Source: Natroniella sp046097105
Lineage (GTDB): Bacteria > Bacillota > Halanaerobiia > Halobacteroidales > Halobacteroidaceae
DNA: 64,000 bases
Reading direction: 5' to 3'
Assembly: GCF_046097105.1 (NCBI RefSeq)
Contig: NZ_CP175562.1
Span: 1,922,001 to 1,986,000 of the forward strand
Position numbers and translations under genes: made by a program. Below the pieces are notes generated by a model. The model did no database searches, was not told where the DNA came from, and saw nothing but the letters and a program-made list of their open reading frames with translations. Shown piece by piece: positions 16,787-26,171 of this stretch (the stretch's first letter is position 1; each line of letters opens with the position of its first letter).

Positions 16787-17785
16787 TTAACCACAACTCT
16801 CAATTGATTCATCTATCTTTTCTTCAACTTCCTTTTTAATATAACCCATTGTCCTAAATTTATTATATCTATTTTCTATTAGTTCATCTGTTTCTAACTC
16901 TTCTAACTGATTAATTTCTTGAGTCAGCCTTTCTTTTAATAAATCTGCACTTCTTTTATAATCTTTATGCGCTCCCCCAGGTGGCTCAGCAATTATATCA
17001 TCAATCACTCCTAGATCAAGTAGATCTTTAGCAGTCAACCTCAATGCTTTAGCTGCTGTTTTAGCTTTATCAGAATCCTTCCACAAGATAGCAGCACAAG
17101 CTTCTGGAGAACAGACAGAATAATAAGTATACTCCAACATAAATACTCTATCTCCAACTCCAATACCTAAAGCTCCACCACTACCCCCTTCTCCAGTCAC
17201 AACAACAATAATCGGCACTTCAACCCCTGCCATTTCCATCATATTCTTAGCAATAGCTTCTGCTTGGCCACGCTCTTCAGCACCAATTCCTGGATAAGCC
17301 CCTGGTGTATTGACTAAAGCTATAATTGGACGGTTAAACTTTTCAGCTTGTTTGATCAAACGTAATGCTTTGCGATATCCTTCTGGATGAGCCATTCCAA
17401 AATTACGTTTAATATTATCCTTAGTCTCTTTGCCTTTTTGATGACCTACAATCGTAACAGGTAGATTATCAATCTTACCAATACCACCAATCAAAGCTTG
17501 ATCATCTCCAAAACTACGATCACCATGTAATTCAATAAAATCATCACAGATTAGATTAATATAATCCATGGTAGTAGGTCGCTCTACATGACGAGCTATC
17601 TTTAAAATTTGCCACGGTTCTAATTGAGAATAGATCTCTTCTCTTAATTTATCTGCTCTTGTTTCTAAGCGTTTAATCTCATCAGTTAAATTAATATCTC
17701 TTTCTTCCATAAAATTCGTCAATTCAGTAATCTTCTCTTCTAATTCGATAAGAGGTTGCTCAAAATCAAGGTTATTTTGTACCAT
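16787..17785 (-). CDS. accA: Acetyl-CoA carboxylase carboxyltransferase subunit alpha
   Basis: The alpha half of the carboxyltransferase that moves CO2 from carboxybiotin to acetyl-CoA, the committed step of fatty acid synthesis. The 332 aa include PLIELEEKITEL (N-terminal coiled region), ELHGDRSFGDDQALIGGI, GHQKGKETKDNIKRNFGM and GEGGSGGALGIGVGD. The longest frame starts at a GTG that overlaps the GAGAGGTGA site; the ATG at 17785 is preferred. Its first 14 nt overlap the end of accD, so the subunits are probably translationally coupled. No biotin carboxylase or BCCP gene is in the window. Confidence 0.95.
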   Translation of the reverse strand: MVQNNLDFEQPLIELEEKITELTNFMEERDINLTDEIKRLETRADKLREEIYSQLEPWQILKIARHVERPTTMDYINLICDDFIELHGDRSFGDDQALIGGIGKIDNLPVTIVGHQKGKETKDNIKRNFGMAHPEGYRKALRLIKQAEKFNRPIIALVNTPGAYPGIGAEERGQAEAIAKNMMEMAGVEVPIIVVVTGEGGSGGALGIGVGDRVFMLEYTYYSVCSPEACAAILWKDSDKAKTAAKALRLTAKDLLDLGVIDDIIAEPPGGAHKDYKRSADLLKERLTQEINQLEELETDELIENRYNKFRTMGYIKKEVEEKIDESIESCG

Positions 17786-18686
17786 TTTTTTTCTCACCTC
17801 TCAAACTATGAATATCTATAATTCTAGTAATTACATTCTTCAAATCTGCTCTTTCAACTACCTTATCAATCATACCATGTTCTAATAAAAATTCAGATGT
17901 TTGAAAACCATCAGGTAAATCCCGATTGATTGTCTGTTTAATCACCCTTGGCCCAGCAAAGCCAATCTTAGCCTGCGGCTCTGCTAAATTAATATCACCT
18001 AAGGAGGCAAAACTAGCTGAAATACCACCATAGGTTGGATCAGTTAATACAGAAATAAAGAGTCCACCAGCTTGATCCAATTTTTTCAATGCTGCACTCG
18101 TCTTAGCCATCTGCATTAATGACAACATCCCTTCATACATTCTAGCACCTCCGCCACCACCAGATACAATCACCAATGGCAACCCTTTTTGTAAAGCTCG
18201 TTCTATTGCCCGAGTAATCTTCTCCCCTACAACAGAATTCATACTTCCCATTAAAAATCTAGAATCAATCACAGCCAAAGAAGTCTGCCAGCCATTTATT
18301 TCTCCAATACCAGTAATTACTGCCTCTTTTAAGCCCGTCTGTTCTTGGTATTTATCAATCTTTTCTTTATAATCTGGAAAATCTAATGGATTTTCTACCT
18401 GCAACTCAGCATCATACTCTTCAAATTTATCGTCATCTGTCAGCAAGAATAATCTCTCTGTAGCCGTTAATCTAAAATAACTACCACATTCAGGACATAT
18501 TTTTAAACTTTGAGCTAATTTTTTATTAAAGATAATCTGTTTGCAACTTTTACACTTTGTCCATAAATCATCAGGCATTTCCTTTTTATCGCTATCTCCT
18601 TTATGCTCGTTTTTTTTCTCCTCAGAGCGATTTTTTCTTTCAACAGTAACATACTTAGATTTTCCTCCAAACAAATCTTTTAACAC
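17772..18686 (-). CDS. accD: Acetyl-CoA carboxylase carboxyltransferase subunit beta
   Basis: The beta half of the carboxyltransferase, 304 aa. A zinc ribbon at about residues 46-70 shows CKSCK and CPECG, followed by the crotonase-type core with VSGGGGGARMYEGM, LTDPTYGGISASFA and AKIGFAGPRVI. The longest frame starts at a GTG at 18695, but that overlaps the GGGG-containing site. A GTG at 18686 gives MLKDLFGGKSKYVTV, the N-terminus typical of AccD, with 5-6 nt spacing from GGGGTGG. A Lys/Glu-rich insert (residues about 15-40) precedes the zinc ribbon. It is the first gene of the operon with accA-pfkA-pyk. Confidence 0.93.
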   Translation of the reverse strand: MLKDLFGGKSKYVTVERKNRSEEKKNEHKGDSDKKEMPDDLWTKCKSCKQIIFNKKLAQSLKICPECGSYFRLTATERLFLLTDDDKFEEYDAELQVENPLDFPDYKEKIDKYQEQTGLKEAVITGIGEINGWQTSLAVIDSRFLMGSMNSVVGEKITRAIERALQKGLPLVIVSGGGGGARMYEGMLSLMQMAKTSAALKKLDQAGGLFISVLTDPTYGGISASFASLGDINLAEPQAKIGFAGPRVIKQTINRDLPDGFQTSEFLLEHGMIDKVVERADLKNVITRIIDIHSLRGEKKNGTK

Positions 18687-19116
18687 TTCTTCCACCCCAC
18701 TTACTTAAAATTAAGTACTGATTAAATTTAGTCAACTCAAATTTATCTCGCTACTTTAAGCAAGACTAGATTATATTATTCCCAACTTATCGATTTAAAT
18801 TTAAATTATGACAATCTTTGTCCTGTTTTTAAACTGATTTATTAAAAAAATAAGCTACTGGCTATTAATTAAGTACTTAAAAACAAAAAAATATGACCAG
18901 TTGTCAATAGAATACTGGTCATATTATAACATAAAATTAAGAAATTGCAACTTGCTCACAAGAACAGTTTGTAGCCTATTATCATCTTCGTCAATTTAGT
19001 ACATATCTTTCCAATTAACTTGTTTTTTATTGACATATGGCTTAAATTTAAAGCTGAGATTAAGCAAACCACTAGCAAAAGAAAGATTTTTCTCTTGCTT
19101 AGACTTAAACTGAAAC
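18687..19116. other. Intergenic region between trpA and accD
   Basis: About 430 nt. It contains the trp terminator at 18890-18925. Next to trpA (19045-19120) is a hairpin-forming repeat unit with TTAAAGCTGAGATTAAGC and a partial complement; similar units lie at 36765-36830 and 57120-57230. The accD promoter must lie in 18690-18880, but I see no strong consensus or FapR-type operator. Confidence 0.45.
18890..18925 (-). terminator. Terminator of the trp operon
   Basis: A 12-bp perfect stem (aatatgaccagt / actggtcatatt) with a 12-nt loop, followed on the minus strand by TTTTTTTGTTTTT. It is about 190 nt after the trpA stop. Confidence 0.85.
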
Positions 19117-19920
19117 TTAAGTCAACGGCTCCTTCAAATTAGAAATAAATCTACAGACTTTAGCTATTATTTCTTCCTCATCTCTTCCAAGTAAATCTAA
19201 ATTCTTCTCCAACCTCTTAATAATTGCACTACCTACAATTACTCCATCAGCAAATTCTCCAATCTGTTGTACATGAGTAGGAGAAGAAATACCAAAACCA
19301 ACTGCTACTGGAATATCTTTGATCTGTTTTATCTTAGTAGCTGTCTTTTCAATTTCAGTTGACAGCTCCTCTCTAGCTCCTGTGACTCCAGCAGTAGAAA
19401 CAGCATAAATAAAGCCTGAAGAAAGATCAGTTACCTTTTCAATTCGAGTTTGATTACTTGTAGAAGCAAGTAATAGAATAATATCCAACTCTACGCTCAA
19501 TTCCTGTAAATCTACTCCTTCTTCTGGAGGTAGATCAGGGATAATAACTCCATCAACTTCAACCTCTGCACATCGTTCCACAAATTTCTCTAAACCAAAA
19601 CGAAAGATAGAGTTATAATAGCCCATCAAAATAAGTGGTAACTCACTTTCTTTTCTAATTTCTTCCACCAACTTAAATATAGCAGTCAAATTAGTACCTT
19701 GGGCCAAACTCCTTTGAGCAGCCTGTTGAATCGTTGGCCCGTCTGCTAACGGAGCTGAATAAGGAATTCCTAACTCCAATAAGTCAGCTCCACTCTCCTC
19801 AGCAGCTAAGACTAACTTTTTGGTCAATTTTAAATTAGGATCTCCAGCCATCAAGAAAGGAATTAAAGCCTTCTCATCTCTTTGTTGTAATCTAGTAAAG
19901 GTATCTTCAATCCGCCCCAC
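19117..19920 (-). CDS. trpA: Tryptophan synthase alpha chain
   Basis: Cleaves indole-3-glycerol phosphate to indole and glyceraldehyde 3-phosphate. The 267-aa TIM barrel has the catalytic Glu in LLELGIPYSAPLADGPT together with its Asp, YYNSIFRFG, GVIIPDLPPEE and the phosphate loop VAVGFGISSP. The start is GTG at 19920, sharing one base with the trpB stop (TAGTG), giving the classic N-terminus xGRIEDTF. No Shine-Dalgarno sequence is obvious, so translation depends on coupling to trpB. Last gene of the trp operon. Confidence 0.96.
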   Translation of the reverse strand: MGRIEDTFTRLQQRDEKALIPFLMAGDPNLKLTKKLVLAAEESGADLLELGIPYSAPLADGPTIQQAAQRSLAQGTNLTAIFKLVEEIRKESELPLILMGYYNSIFRFGLEKFVERCAEVEVDGVIIPDLPPEEGVDLQELSVELDIILLLASTSNQTRIEKVTDLSSGFIYAVSTAGVTGAREELSTEIEKTATKIKQIKDIPVAVGFGISSPTHVQQIGEFADGVIVGSAIIKRLEKNLDLLGRDEEEIIAKVCRFISNLKEPLT

Positions 19921-21098
19921 TAAATTCTAACTCCTAATTTATCAGCTACACTATAAACATCCTTATCACCACGTCCAGATAAATTAACAATGATTATCTG
20001 GTCTTGTGCTAGTTTAGGGGCCAACTGCTTAGCATAAGCAATCGCATGAGAGCTTTCCAAAGCAGGAATAATTCCTTCTGTCTCAGATAATAATTGGAAT
20101 GCTTCTAATGCTTGCTGATCAGTTACCGCTTCATACTGAGCTCTTCCTGAATCTCTCAAATGACTATGCTCAGGGCCAACACCTGGATAATCCAACCCAG
20201 CTGAAATAGAATGCACTGGCATAATCTGGCCATCATCATCTTGTAAGACATAACTCTTATAGCCATGAATGATTCCTTTATCACCTTTAGTCAAAGTAGC
20301 TGCATGTTTATCAGTATCAACACCCAATCCTGCTGCCTCTACTCCTACCATCTTAACATCTTCATCCTCAATGAAAGGATGGAATAGCCCAATCGCATTA
20401 CTTCCACCACCAATACAAGCTACTAAATAATCTGGTAATCGCTCCTCAGCAACAAGAATCTGCTTCCTTGCCTCTTCACCAATTACAGCTTGGAAATCTC
20501 GCACCATTGTTGGATAAGGATGCGGGCCAACTACCGAACCTAACAGATAGAATGTATCTTCACTATTTTCGACCCAATGCTTAATCGCTGCATCGACAGC
20601 ATCGGTCAAAGTAGCAGTTCCATCTGTAATCGATCTAACTCTAGCACCTAACAATCTCATCCTAAAGACATTCAATGCTTGGCGTTCAACATCCTCTGCC
20701 CCCATAAAGATCTCACAATCCATCCCAAACATAGCTGCTACAGTAGCAGTTGCTACACCATGCTGACCTGCTCCCGTCTCAGCAATTACCTTCTCTTTGC
20801 CCATTCGCTTAGCCAATAAGACCTGTCCTAAGGTATTATTGATCTTATGAGCTCCCATATGATTTAAATCTTCACGCTTCAAATAAATCTTAGCTCCGCC
20901 TAATTTTTCTGTCAACCTCTCTGCATAATATAATGGATTAGCCCGCCCTACATATTCTTTTAGATAATATCTAAATTCGTCTTGAAACTCCTGATCTTCT
21001 TTATATTTCGTATAAGCTTCATCTAACTCCTCTAACGCTGGAATCAACAACTCCGGAACATAAGTCCCACCAAATTCACCAAATTTTCCTTTACTCAT
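19920..21098 (-). CDS. trpB: Tryptophan synthase beta chain
   Basis: A PLP enzyme of 392 aa joining indole and serine to give tryptophan. It shows FGGTYVPELLIPAL, the PLP lysine in HKINNTLGQ, ETGAGQHGVATATV, GGGSNAIG for phosphate binding and LSGRGDKD. It is the ordinary TrpB1 type that pairs with TrpA. The ATG at 21098 lies 8 nt from GGGGAG; the GTG three codons upstream overlaps that site. The upstream gap of 408 nt to trpF is far larger than other spacings in this operon and is filled by a mobile repeat. Confidence 0.96.
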   Translation of the reverse strand: MSKGKFGEFGGTYVPELLIPALEELDEAYTKYKEDQEFQDEFRYYLKEYVGRANPLYYAERLTEKLGGAKIYLKREDLNHMGAHKINNTLGQVLLAKRMGKEKVIAETGAGQHGVATATVAAMFGMDCEIFMGAEDVERQALNVFRMRLLGARVRSITDGTATLTDAVDAAIKHWVENSEDTFYLLGSVVGPHPYPTMVRDFQAVIGEEARKQILVAEERLPDYLVACIGGGSNAIGLFHPFIEDEDVKMVGVEAAGLGVDTDKHAATLTKGDKGIIHGYKSYVLQDDDGQIMPVHSISAGLDYPGVGPEHSHLRDSGRAQYEAVTDQQALEAFQLLSETEGIIPALESSHAIAYAKQLAPKLAQDQIIIVNLSGRGDKDVYSVADKLGVRI

Positions 21099-21239
21099 CT
21101 TCTCCACTCCCCAACTTTTATTTAATAATTAATATTTAATAATTGAAACCCAAACTCTATAAAGAATTATAAAATAATAGTTACTATTTATTCATTTGCG
21201 CCAACTTCCTACATAATTCTCTAATCACCTTACTTTTTA

Positions 21240-21399
21240 TTGATATACAGTGGCACTTTTCGTTCGTAAAAGAATGTGTTTTTGTAGGGGGAACTCTCCG
21301 TGGTCGCCCGTGATTTAACATGGGCAGGCACAGAGACCTGCCCCTACAAATATCATTTCTACCCGCCAAATCAAAAGTGCCACAATTTTGTAATAAAAC
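21240..21399. mobile_element. 160-bp MITE-like element, copy 1 (inside the trp operon)
   Basis: Matches 55063-55222 over all 160 positions with 6 differences. GTGGCACTTTT at the left and AAAAGTGCCAC at the right form an 11-bp perfect terminal inverted repeat. The middle forms a hairpin from TTTGTAGGGG with CCCCTACAAA, enclosing GTCGCCCGTG and CATGGGCAGG. No transposase is encoded; it would need one supplied in trans. It lies between trpF and trpB. Confidence 0.8.
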
Positions 21400-21506
21400 T
21401 TCACTTCAAATCTTTATAATACCAAAAATCATCTTAACTTAACGCAGATGAATATTTATTGATTTTTCTCTTCTCACTTGACTTTTAACTATTAAATATT
21501 CAGTAT

Positions 21507-22121
21507 TCAATATTTAATGCTTCTCACTACTCTTATAAATCTCTTTAATTTATTATGATCTTTAAGCCCTGACCTAATCTCAACTCCACTACTAACATCA
21601 ACCCCTGTCGGTTCAACAACTTCAATCGCCTGCTTGACATTATTCTCATCCAAGCCACCTGCAATTATAACCTCTCCATACTCCCTAGCTACTAAAGCCA
21701 ACTCCCAGTCAAAGGTTTGACCACTACCACCTAACTTATCAGGATGGTAAGTATCCAATAAAAATTTAGCCACATTATATTTAGCCAACTCTTTTAAATA
21801 GCTTCGTCCCTTAACCCGAAAAGCCTTAATTACTGGCAACTCAACCTGCTGACAATAACTTGGCGATTCATCACCATGCAATTGGACATAATCTAAGTTA
21901 CAGATCTTTGCTATTTGATTCACCTCTGCTAATGGCTGATTGGCAAAGACCCCTACCGTTTTGACCTGCCTATCAAGCTCAATAATAATCTTTTGAACCT
22001 GCTTAGCACTAACCTCTCTAGGACTGCTAGCAAAGATAAATCCGAGTAAATCTACTCCTAATTGGCTGGCTAATTGAGCATCCTCTAAGTTAGTTAGACC
22101 ACAGATCTTTATTTCAGTCAT
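21507..22121 (-). CDS. trpF: Phosphoribosylanthranilate isomerase
   Basis: An Amadori isomerase of 204 aa with a TIM-barrel fold. The active-site Cys is in EIKICGLTN and the catalytic Asp in FLLDTYHPDKLGGSGQTFDW. AGGLDENNV and GVDVSSGVE form the phosphate-binding end. The ATG overlaps the trpC stop as ATGA, so translation is coupled. The C-terminal codons run into an AT-rich dispersed repeat unit just upstream of the mobile element. Confidence 0.95.
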   Translation of the reverse strand: MTEIKICGLTNLEDAQLASQLGVDLLGFIFASSPREVSAKQVQKIIIELDRQVKTVGVFANQPLAEVNQIAKICNLDYVQLHGDESPSYCQQVELPVIKAFRVKGRSYLKELAKYNVAKFLLDTYHPDKLGGSGQTFDWELALVAREYGEVIIAGGLDENNVKQAIEVVEPTGVDVSSGVEIRSGLKDHNKLKRFIRVVRSIKY

Positions 22122-22888
22122 CTTATCAACTCTTTCACTTTAATCTCAAGGTCATCACTTCTCATTAAAGCTTCACCTACCAAAATCCCATCAACCTTTT
22201 GCTCGGTTAATAATTCAACATCAGATCGCCCCTGAATTCCACTTTCACTAACTACTATTTTATCCTCTGGAATTAATCTCTTAAGCCTAATAGTCGTCTC
22301 TAAATCAACCTCAAAAATTTTTAAATCACGATTATTAATCCCTATTATTTCTGGTTCTAGCTCTAAAGCTATCTCTAAGTCTTGATGATTATGAACTTCC
22401 ACTAAGACATCAAGACCAAGCTCCTTGGCCAGTTTTAAATACCTCTCTAACTCTCTTGGTGATAGTATAGCTACAATCAATAAGATCGCATCAGCGCCAT
22501 AAGCTCTAGCTTGATAGATCTGATAACTATCAATAATGAAGTCTTTACGCAATAACGGCAACTCAACTATCTCTCTTACCTGCTCTAAATAAGTTAAATC
22601 ACCTTTAAAAAACTCTTGATCGGTCAAGATTGATAAAGCGTTGGCCCCTGCTTTTTGATACTCCTTAGCAATCTCAACTGGTTTAAAGCCTGCTCTAATA
22701 ATCCCTTTCGAAGGAGAGGCTCGCTTGATCTCAGCAATTAAACTCATTCCAGTTGCACTTAAAGCCCCTTTGAAGTTTCTGGTTGAATCAAGCTGATAAA
22801 TCTTTTCTTCTAACTTCATTTGTGATTCTTCTTTTTTCTGTTCTTCAACCTCTAGTTGTTTATGAGTAACAATCTTATCTAAAATCAA
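22118..22888 (-). CDS. trpC: Indole-3-glycerol-phosphate synthase
   Basis: A ring-closing enzyme of the Trp pathway, 256 aa. Landmarks are LIAEIKRASPSKG, LRKDFIIDSYQIYQA, GINNRDLKIFEVD, VSESGI and GILVGEALMR. An upstream ATG at 22927 would add 13 residues read from trpD's end, but the family starts MILDKIV. The TTG at 22888 gives exactly this N-terminus and lies one base after the trpD stop (TGA-G-TTG), pointing to termination-reinitiation coupling. The start is therefore non-ATG and inferred. It ends in ATGA overlap with trpF. Confidence 0.94.
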   Translation of the reverse strand: MILDKIVTHKQLEVEEQKKEESQMKLEEKIYQLDSTRNFKGALSATGMSLIAEIKRASPSKGIIRAGFKPVEIAKEYQKAGANALSILTDQEFFKGDLTYLEQVREIVELPLLRKDFIIDSYQIYQARAYGADAILLIVAILSPRELERYLKLAKELGLDVLVEVHNHQDLEIALELEPEIIGINNRDLKIFEVDLETTIRLKRLIPEDKIVVSESGIQGRSDVELLTEQKVDGILVGEALMRSDDLEIKVKELIR

Positions 22889-22889
22889 C

Positions 22890-23915
22890 TCAACCCGCCT
22901 GCCTTTGTAAGCTATTACTGATCTCAATCAACTGCTTTAACTTCTCTAAAGCCAAACCTTCTTCGATCAATTCCCGGGCCAACTCAACTCCCTCTTTCAA
23001 ATCAGCAACTCGATCAGCAGCTGTCAGTGCCGCTGCAGCATTCAAAAGGACAATTCCTTCCTTCTTATCAGCCTCACCATTTAAAATATCTAGAGTGATT
23101 TGAGCATTCTCCTTAGGAACTCCTCCTGCTAAATCACCAACTTCAACCCGCTCTAAACCTAGATCTTCTGGCTTAAGATAATAATTTCTTACCTCTCCAG
23201 CATCAAGTTGGCTAACCTTAGTATCTCCAATCGTCGATAATTCATCTAATCCTACCATCCCATGAACTACAAAGGCTGACTTAACCCCTAAATTATTTAA
23301 TACATGAGCAATTGGCTCAGTCAACTTAGGATCATAAACCCCTAACAACTGTACATCAGCAGCAGCTGGGTTGGTCAATGGCCCTAACATATTAAAGATG
23401 CTTCTAACTGCTAATTCTTGTCTAGGGCCAATAGCATGCTTCATTGCTCCATGAAAAGCAGGAGCATACAAAAATCCAATTCCAATTTCATCAATACATT
23501 GACCAACCTGCTCAGGTGTTAAATCCAAATTGACTCCTAGCTCCTCTAATAAATCAGCACTACCACTCTTACTAGAGACAGAACGATTACCATGCTTAGC
23601 TACCGCTACACCTGCCCCTGCCACTACAAAAGCAACAGTCGTTGAAATATTAAATGTATTTAAATCATCCCCACCTGTTCCACAGACATCAACTACCAAC
23701 TCTCGGTTCGTAGTGATTGAAGCTGCTTTGGCCCGCATCACCTCCGCAGCTCCTGTAATCTCTTCAATCGTCTCTCCTTTAGTTTGTAAAGCAGTGATCA
23801 ATCCTCCAATCTGGGCTGAAGTTGCCTCACCACTCATAATTAAATTCATCGCTTCCTTACTCTCAGCTACTGACAGATCCTTCCCACTGATCACCTTCTC
23901 AAGCACTCTTCTCAT
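22890..23915 (-). CDS. trpD: Anthranilate phosphoribosyltransferase
   Basis: Transfers ribose 5-phosphate from PRPP to anthranilate. The 341 aa show VDVCGTGGDDLNTFNIST (PRPP/Mg site), KHGNRSVSSKSGSADLLEELG, GPRQELAVRSIFNMLGPLTNP and the C-terminal DEL motif in HGMVGLDELSTIG. No glutamine amidotransferase is fused; trpG is separate upstream. The gap to trpG is 118 nt and carries an AT-rich repeat unit. It ends one base before the trpC start. Confidence 0.96.
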   Translation of the reverse strand: MRRVLEKVISGKDLSVAESKEAMNLIMSGEATSAQIGGLITALQTKGETIEEITGAAEVMRAKAASITTNRELVVDVCGTGGDDLNTFNISTTVAFVVAGAGVAVAKHGNRSVSSKSGSADLLEELGVNLDLTPEQVGQCIDEIGIGFLYAPAFHGAMKHAIGPRQELAVRSIFNMLGPLTNPAAADVQLLGVYDPKLTEPIAHVLNNLGVKSAFVVHGMVGLDELSTIGDTKVSQLDAGEVRNYYLKPEDLGLERVEVGDLAGGVPKENAQITLDILNGEADKKEGIVLLNAAAALTAADRVADLKEGVELARELIEEGLALEKLKQLIEISNSLQRQAG

Positions 23916-24033
23916 CTCATCTCAACTCCCTTTCTTAACTTCAATTAACACTTAATATTTAATACCTACTATTGAATAATTGAAATCAAAAAACACTTAG
24001 AACTAATCAGTATCTTTCATTACCCAATGCTTT

Positions 24034-24609
24034 TTAATTATTCAATGCTTTCCCAAGAAAACTCCCGATAATTCTCTCCCCTGCTTCTGACATAATCGAC
24101 TCCGGATGAAACTGGAGACCATATAATTGAGCATCACTATCTGCAACTCCCATAATCAATCCTTTCTCAGTCTCAGCAATCACTTCCAAATTAGCTGGTA
24201 AACTGCCAGGTTCAATCATCAAAGAATGATACCTTGTAGCTTCAAACTGATCAGCCACCCCTGCTAAAATTTCTCTTTGCTGATGCTTAATCTTACTAAC
24301 CTTGCCATGTACCAACTCTGGTGCACTAACAATCTCTGCTCCATAAGCAGCTCCAATAGTCTGGTGACCCAAACAGATTCCCAGAATTGGTATCTCTCCT
24401 GCTAATTGCTCAACAACCTGCAGTGAAATTCCAGCATCCTTTGGTCGACCTGGCCCAGGTGAGATAACAATCTGCTCTGGATTCAACTCTCTAATCTCTG
24501 CTATTGTAATCTGATCATTACGCCTAACTTCAACCTCTGCTCCTAACTTACCGATCAATTGTACCAAATTATAGGTAAATGAATCATAATTATCAATTAC
24601 CAACACCAT
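24034..24609 (-). CDS. trpG: Anthranilate synthase glutamine amidotransferase subunit (possibly shared with PABA synthase)
   Basis: A class I amidotransferase of 191 aa supplying ammonia to TrpE. It begins MVLVIDNYDSFTYNLVQ. The catalytic Cys is in LGICLGHQTIGAAYG and the His/Glu pair in GLQFHPESIMSE. The chosen ATG is 8 nt from AGAGGTGG; an upstream GTG overlaps that site. It overlaps the trpE stop by 17 nt. In Bacillus trpG (pabA) lies outside the trp operon and is separately TRAP-regulated; here it is inside the operon, so one leader can control both. Confidence 0.95.
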   Translation of the reverse strand: MVLVIDNYDSFTYNLVQLIGKLGAEVEVRRNDQITIAEIRELNPEQIVISPGPGRPKDAGISLQVVEQLAGEIPILGICLGHQTIGAAYGAEIVSAPELVHGKVSKIKHQQREILAGVADQFEATRYHSLMIEPGSLPANLEVIAETEKGLIMGVADSDAQLYGLQFHPESIMSEAGERIIGSFLGKALNN

Positions 24610-26089
24610 AGGCTCCACCTCTTTCAGCCTGATAAACTGCTTTCAATAAAGCTCGAGCCTTATTTAATGTCTCTTGATATTCAACTTCAGGATCTGAATC
24701 GGATACAATCCCAGCTCCAGCTTGCACATAAGCCTTATTATCTTTCAGCAAGATAGTCCTGATTGTAATACAACTATCTAAATTACCTGAATAACCAAAG
24801 TAACCGATACTTCCAGCATATGGTCCACGCCTTGTCATTTCCAATTCATCTATAATCTCCATTGCTCTAATCTTAGGAGCTCCTGAAACTGTTCCAGCAG
24901 GAAAGCAGGCTTGTAAACCTGAGTAAATATCTTCTTTCTCTTTAAGTTCACCTTGTACATTAGAGACTAGATGCATTACATGGGAGTAGTATTCAACTTC
25001 CATAAACTCCGTTACATCAACCTTACCATACTTACTGACTCTACCTACATCATTTCTTCCCAGATCAACCAACATCACATGTTCAGCCTTTTCTTTCTCA
25101 TCATTTAATAACTCCCTAGCCAACACTTGATCCTCTCTAGCATCTTCGCCCCTCTTTCTAGTCCCAGCAATCGGTCTATTCTCAATCATACCATCTTCAA
25201 CCCTAACCAACAACTCTGGGGAAGAACCTACTAACTTAAGCTCTTCAAAATCAAGATAATACATATATGGTGAAGGATTAACCCTTCTTAACTGCCGATA
25301 AATATCAAACCCTTCTGATTCAACTTCCATCTCCAATCTTTGAGAGAGAACAACTTGAAATATATCACCAGCTTTAATATACTCCTTAGCCTGCTTGACA
25401 CTAGATATAAACTCTTCTTTCTCTAAGTTAGATTTAAACTCTAACTGTCTATCATTAACCTTTTGTTGCTGCTCTTTTATTACAATAGGTTGCTGCAACT
25501 TCTTAATAATCTGATCTATCTTAGCTTTGGCCTGTTGATAAGCCAAACTAACATCATCTTTAAGCTTAACATTAGTCACAACCTTGATCTTATGGTATAA
25601 ATGATCAAATACTAAGACTGTATCACTTAAGATAAATAACATCTCTGGTAGATCTAAATCATTCTCTGTCTCCATTGGAATATCTTCAAAATACCTGATT
25701 GCATCATAACCTAAATAACCAACAGCTCCCCCATAAAACATCGGCAACTCTTCTAGTTTAACAGCTTGATAACTCTCCAAAATTGTCTGTAACTCCTCGA
25801 TAGGATTTTCTGTCTTCTTCTCTTTTATGATTTGATCAGTTTGATCTTTGATTATCAACTGACCATTCTGACAACTGAGCAGAGCATGATAATCAACCCC
25901 AATAAATGAATAACGACCTAAATTTTCTCCTTGTTCCACACTCTCTAATAAATAAGAATTCTTCTCTTGTCTGATCTTTTTAAAAGCAGAGACAGGGGTT
26001 TCTAAATCAGCCGTAATCTCTCTATAAACAGGAATTAAATCTCCTTGCTTACTCAACTCTTCAAATCTTTGATAGCTAGGATAATACAT
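24593..26089 (-). CDS. trpE: Anthranilate synthase component I
   Basis: Makes anthranilate from chorismate with ammonia from TrpG. The 498 aa include the N-terminal regulatory motif LLES (tryptophan feedback site), GGAVGYLGYDA, and chorismate-binding core motifs IKAGDIFQVVLSQR, NPSPYMYYLDF, ENRPIAGTRKRG, LVDLGRNDVGRV, CFPAGTVSGAPKIRA and YAGSIGYFGYSG. The ATG at 26089 follows AAAGGGTG. It is the first gene of the trp operon, 150 nt downstream of the TRAP-binding array and 80 nt downstream of the leader terminator. Confidence 0.96.
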   Translation of the reverse strand: MYYPSYQRFEELSKQGDLIPVYREITADLETPVSAFKKIRQEKNSYLLESVEQGENLGRYSFIGVDYHALLSCQNGQLIIKDQTDQIIKEKKTENPIEELQTILESYQAVKLEELPMFYGGAVGYLGYDAIRYFEDIPMETENDLDLPEMLFILSDTVLVFDHLYHKIKVVTNVKLKDDVSLAYQQAKAKIDQIIKKLQQPIVIKEQQQKVNDRQLEFKSNLEKEEFISSVKQAKEYIKAGDIFQVVLSQRLEMEVESEGFDIYRQLRRVNPSPYMYYLDFEELKLVGSSPELLVRVEDGMIENRPIAGTRKRGEDAREDQVLARELLNDEKEKAEHVMLVDLGRNDVGRVSKYGKVDVTEFMEVEYYSHVMHLVSNVQGELKEKEDIYSGLQACFPAGTVSGAPKIRAMEIIDELEMTRRGPYAGSIGYFGYSGNLDSCITIRTILLKDNKAYVQAGAGIVSDSDPEVEYQETLNKARALLKAVYQAERGGAYGVGN

Positions 26090-26171
26090 AACTTTTCACC
26101 CTTTGGTTAATAAACTCAGCTAAGCTCATCTTAACTCACTCTCCTCTTGAAATTAATTACATATATAATAC

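Noticed and set aside
18687..18890. FapR operator controlling accDA
   Set aside because: No sequence close to the TTAGTACCTgATACTAA-type palindrome is present.
21184..21369. Minus-strand 61-codon frame between trpF and trpB
   Set aside because: It lies almost wholly inside the 160-bp MITE, and the frame arises from the palindromic repeat. A similar artefact is seen at 55123-55323 in copy 2.
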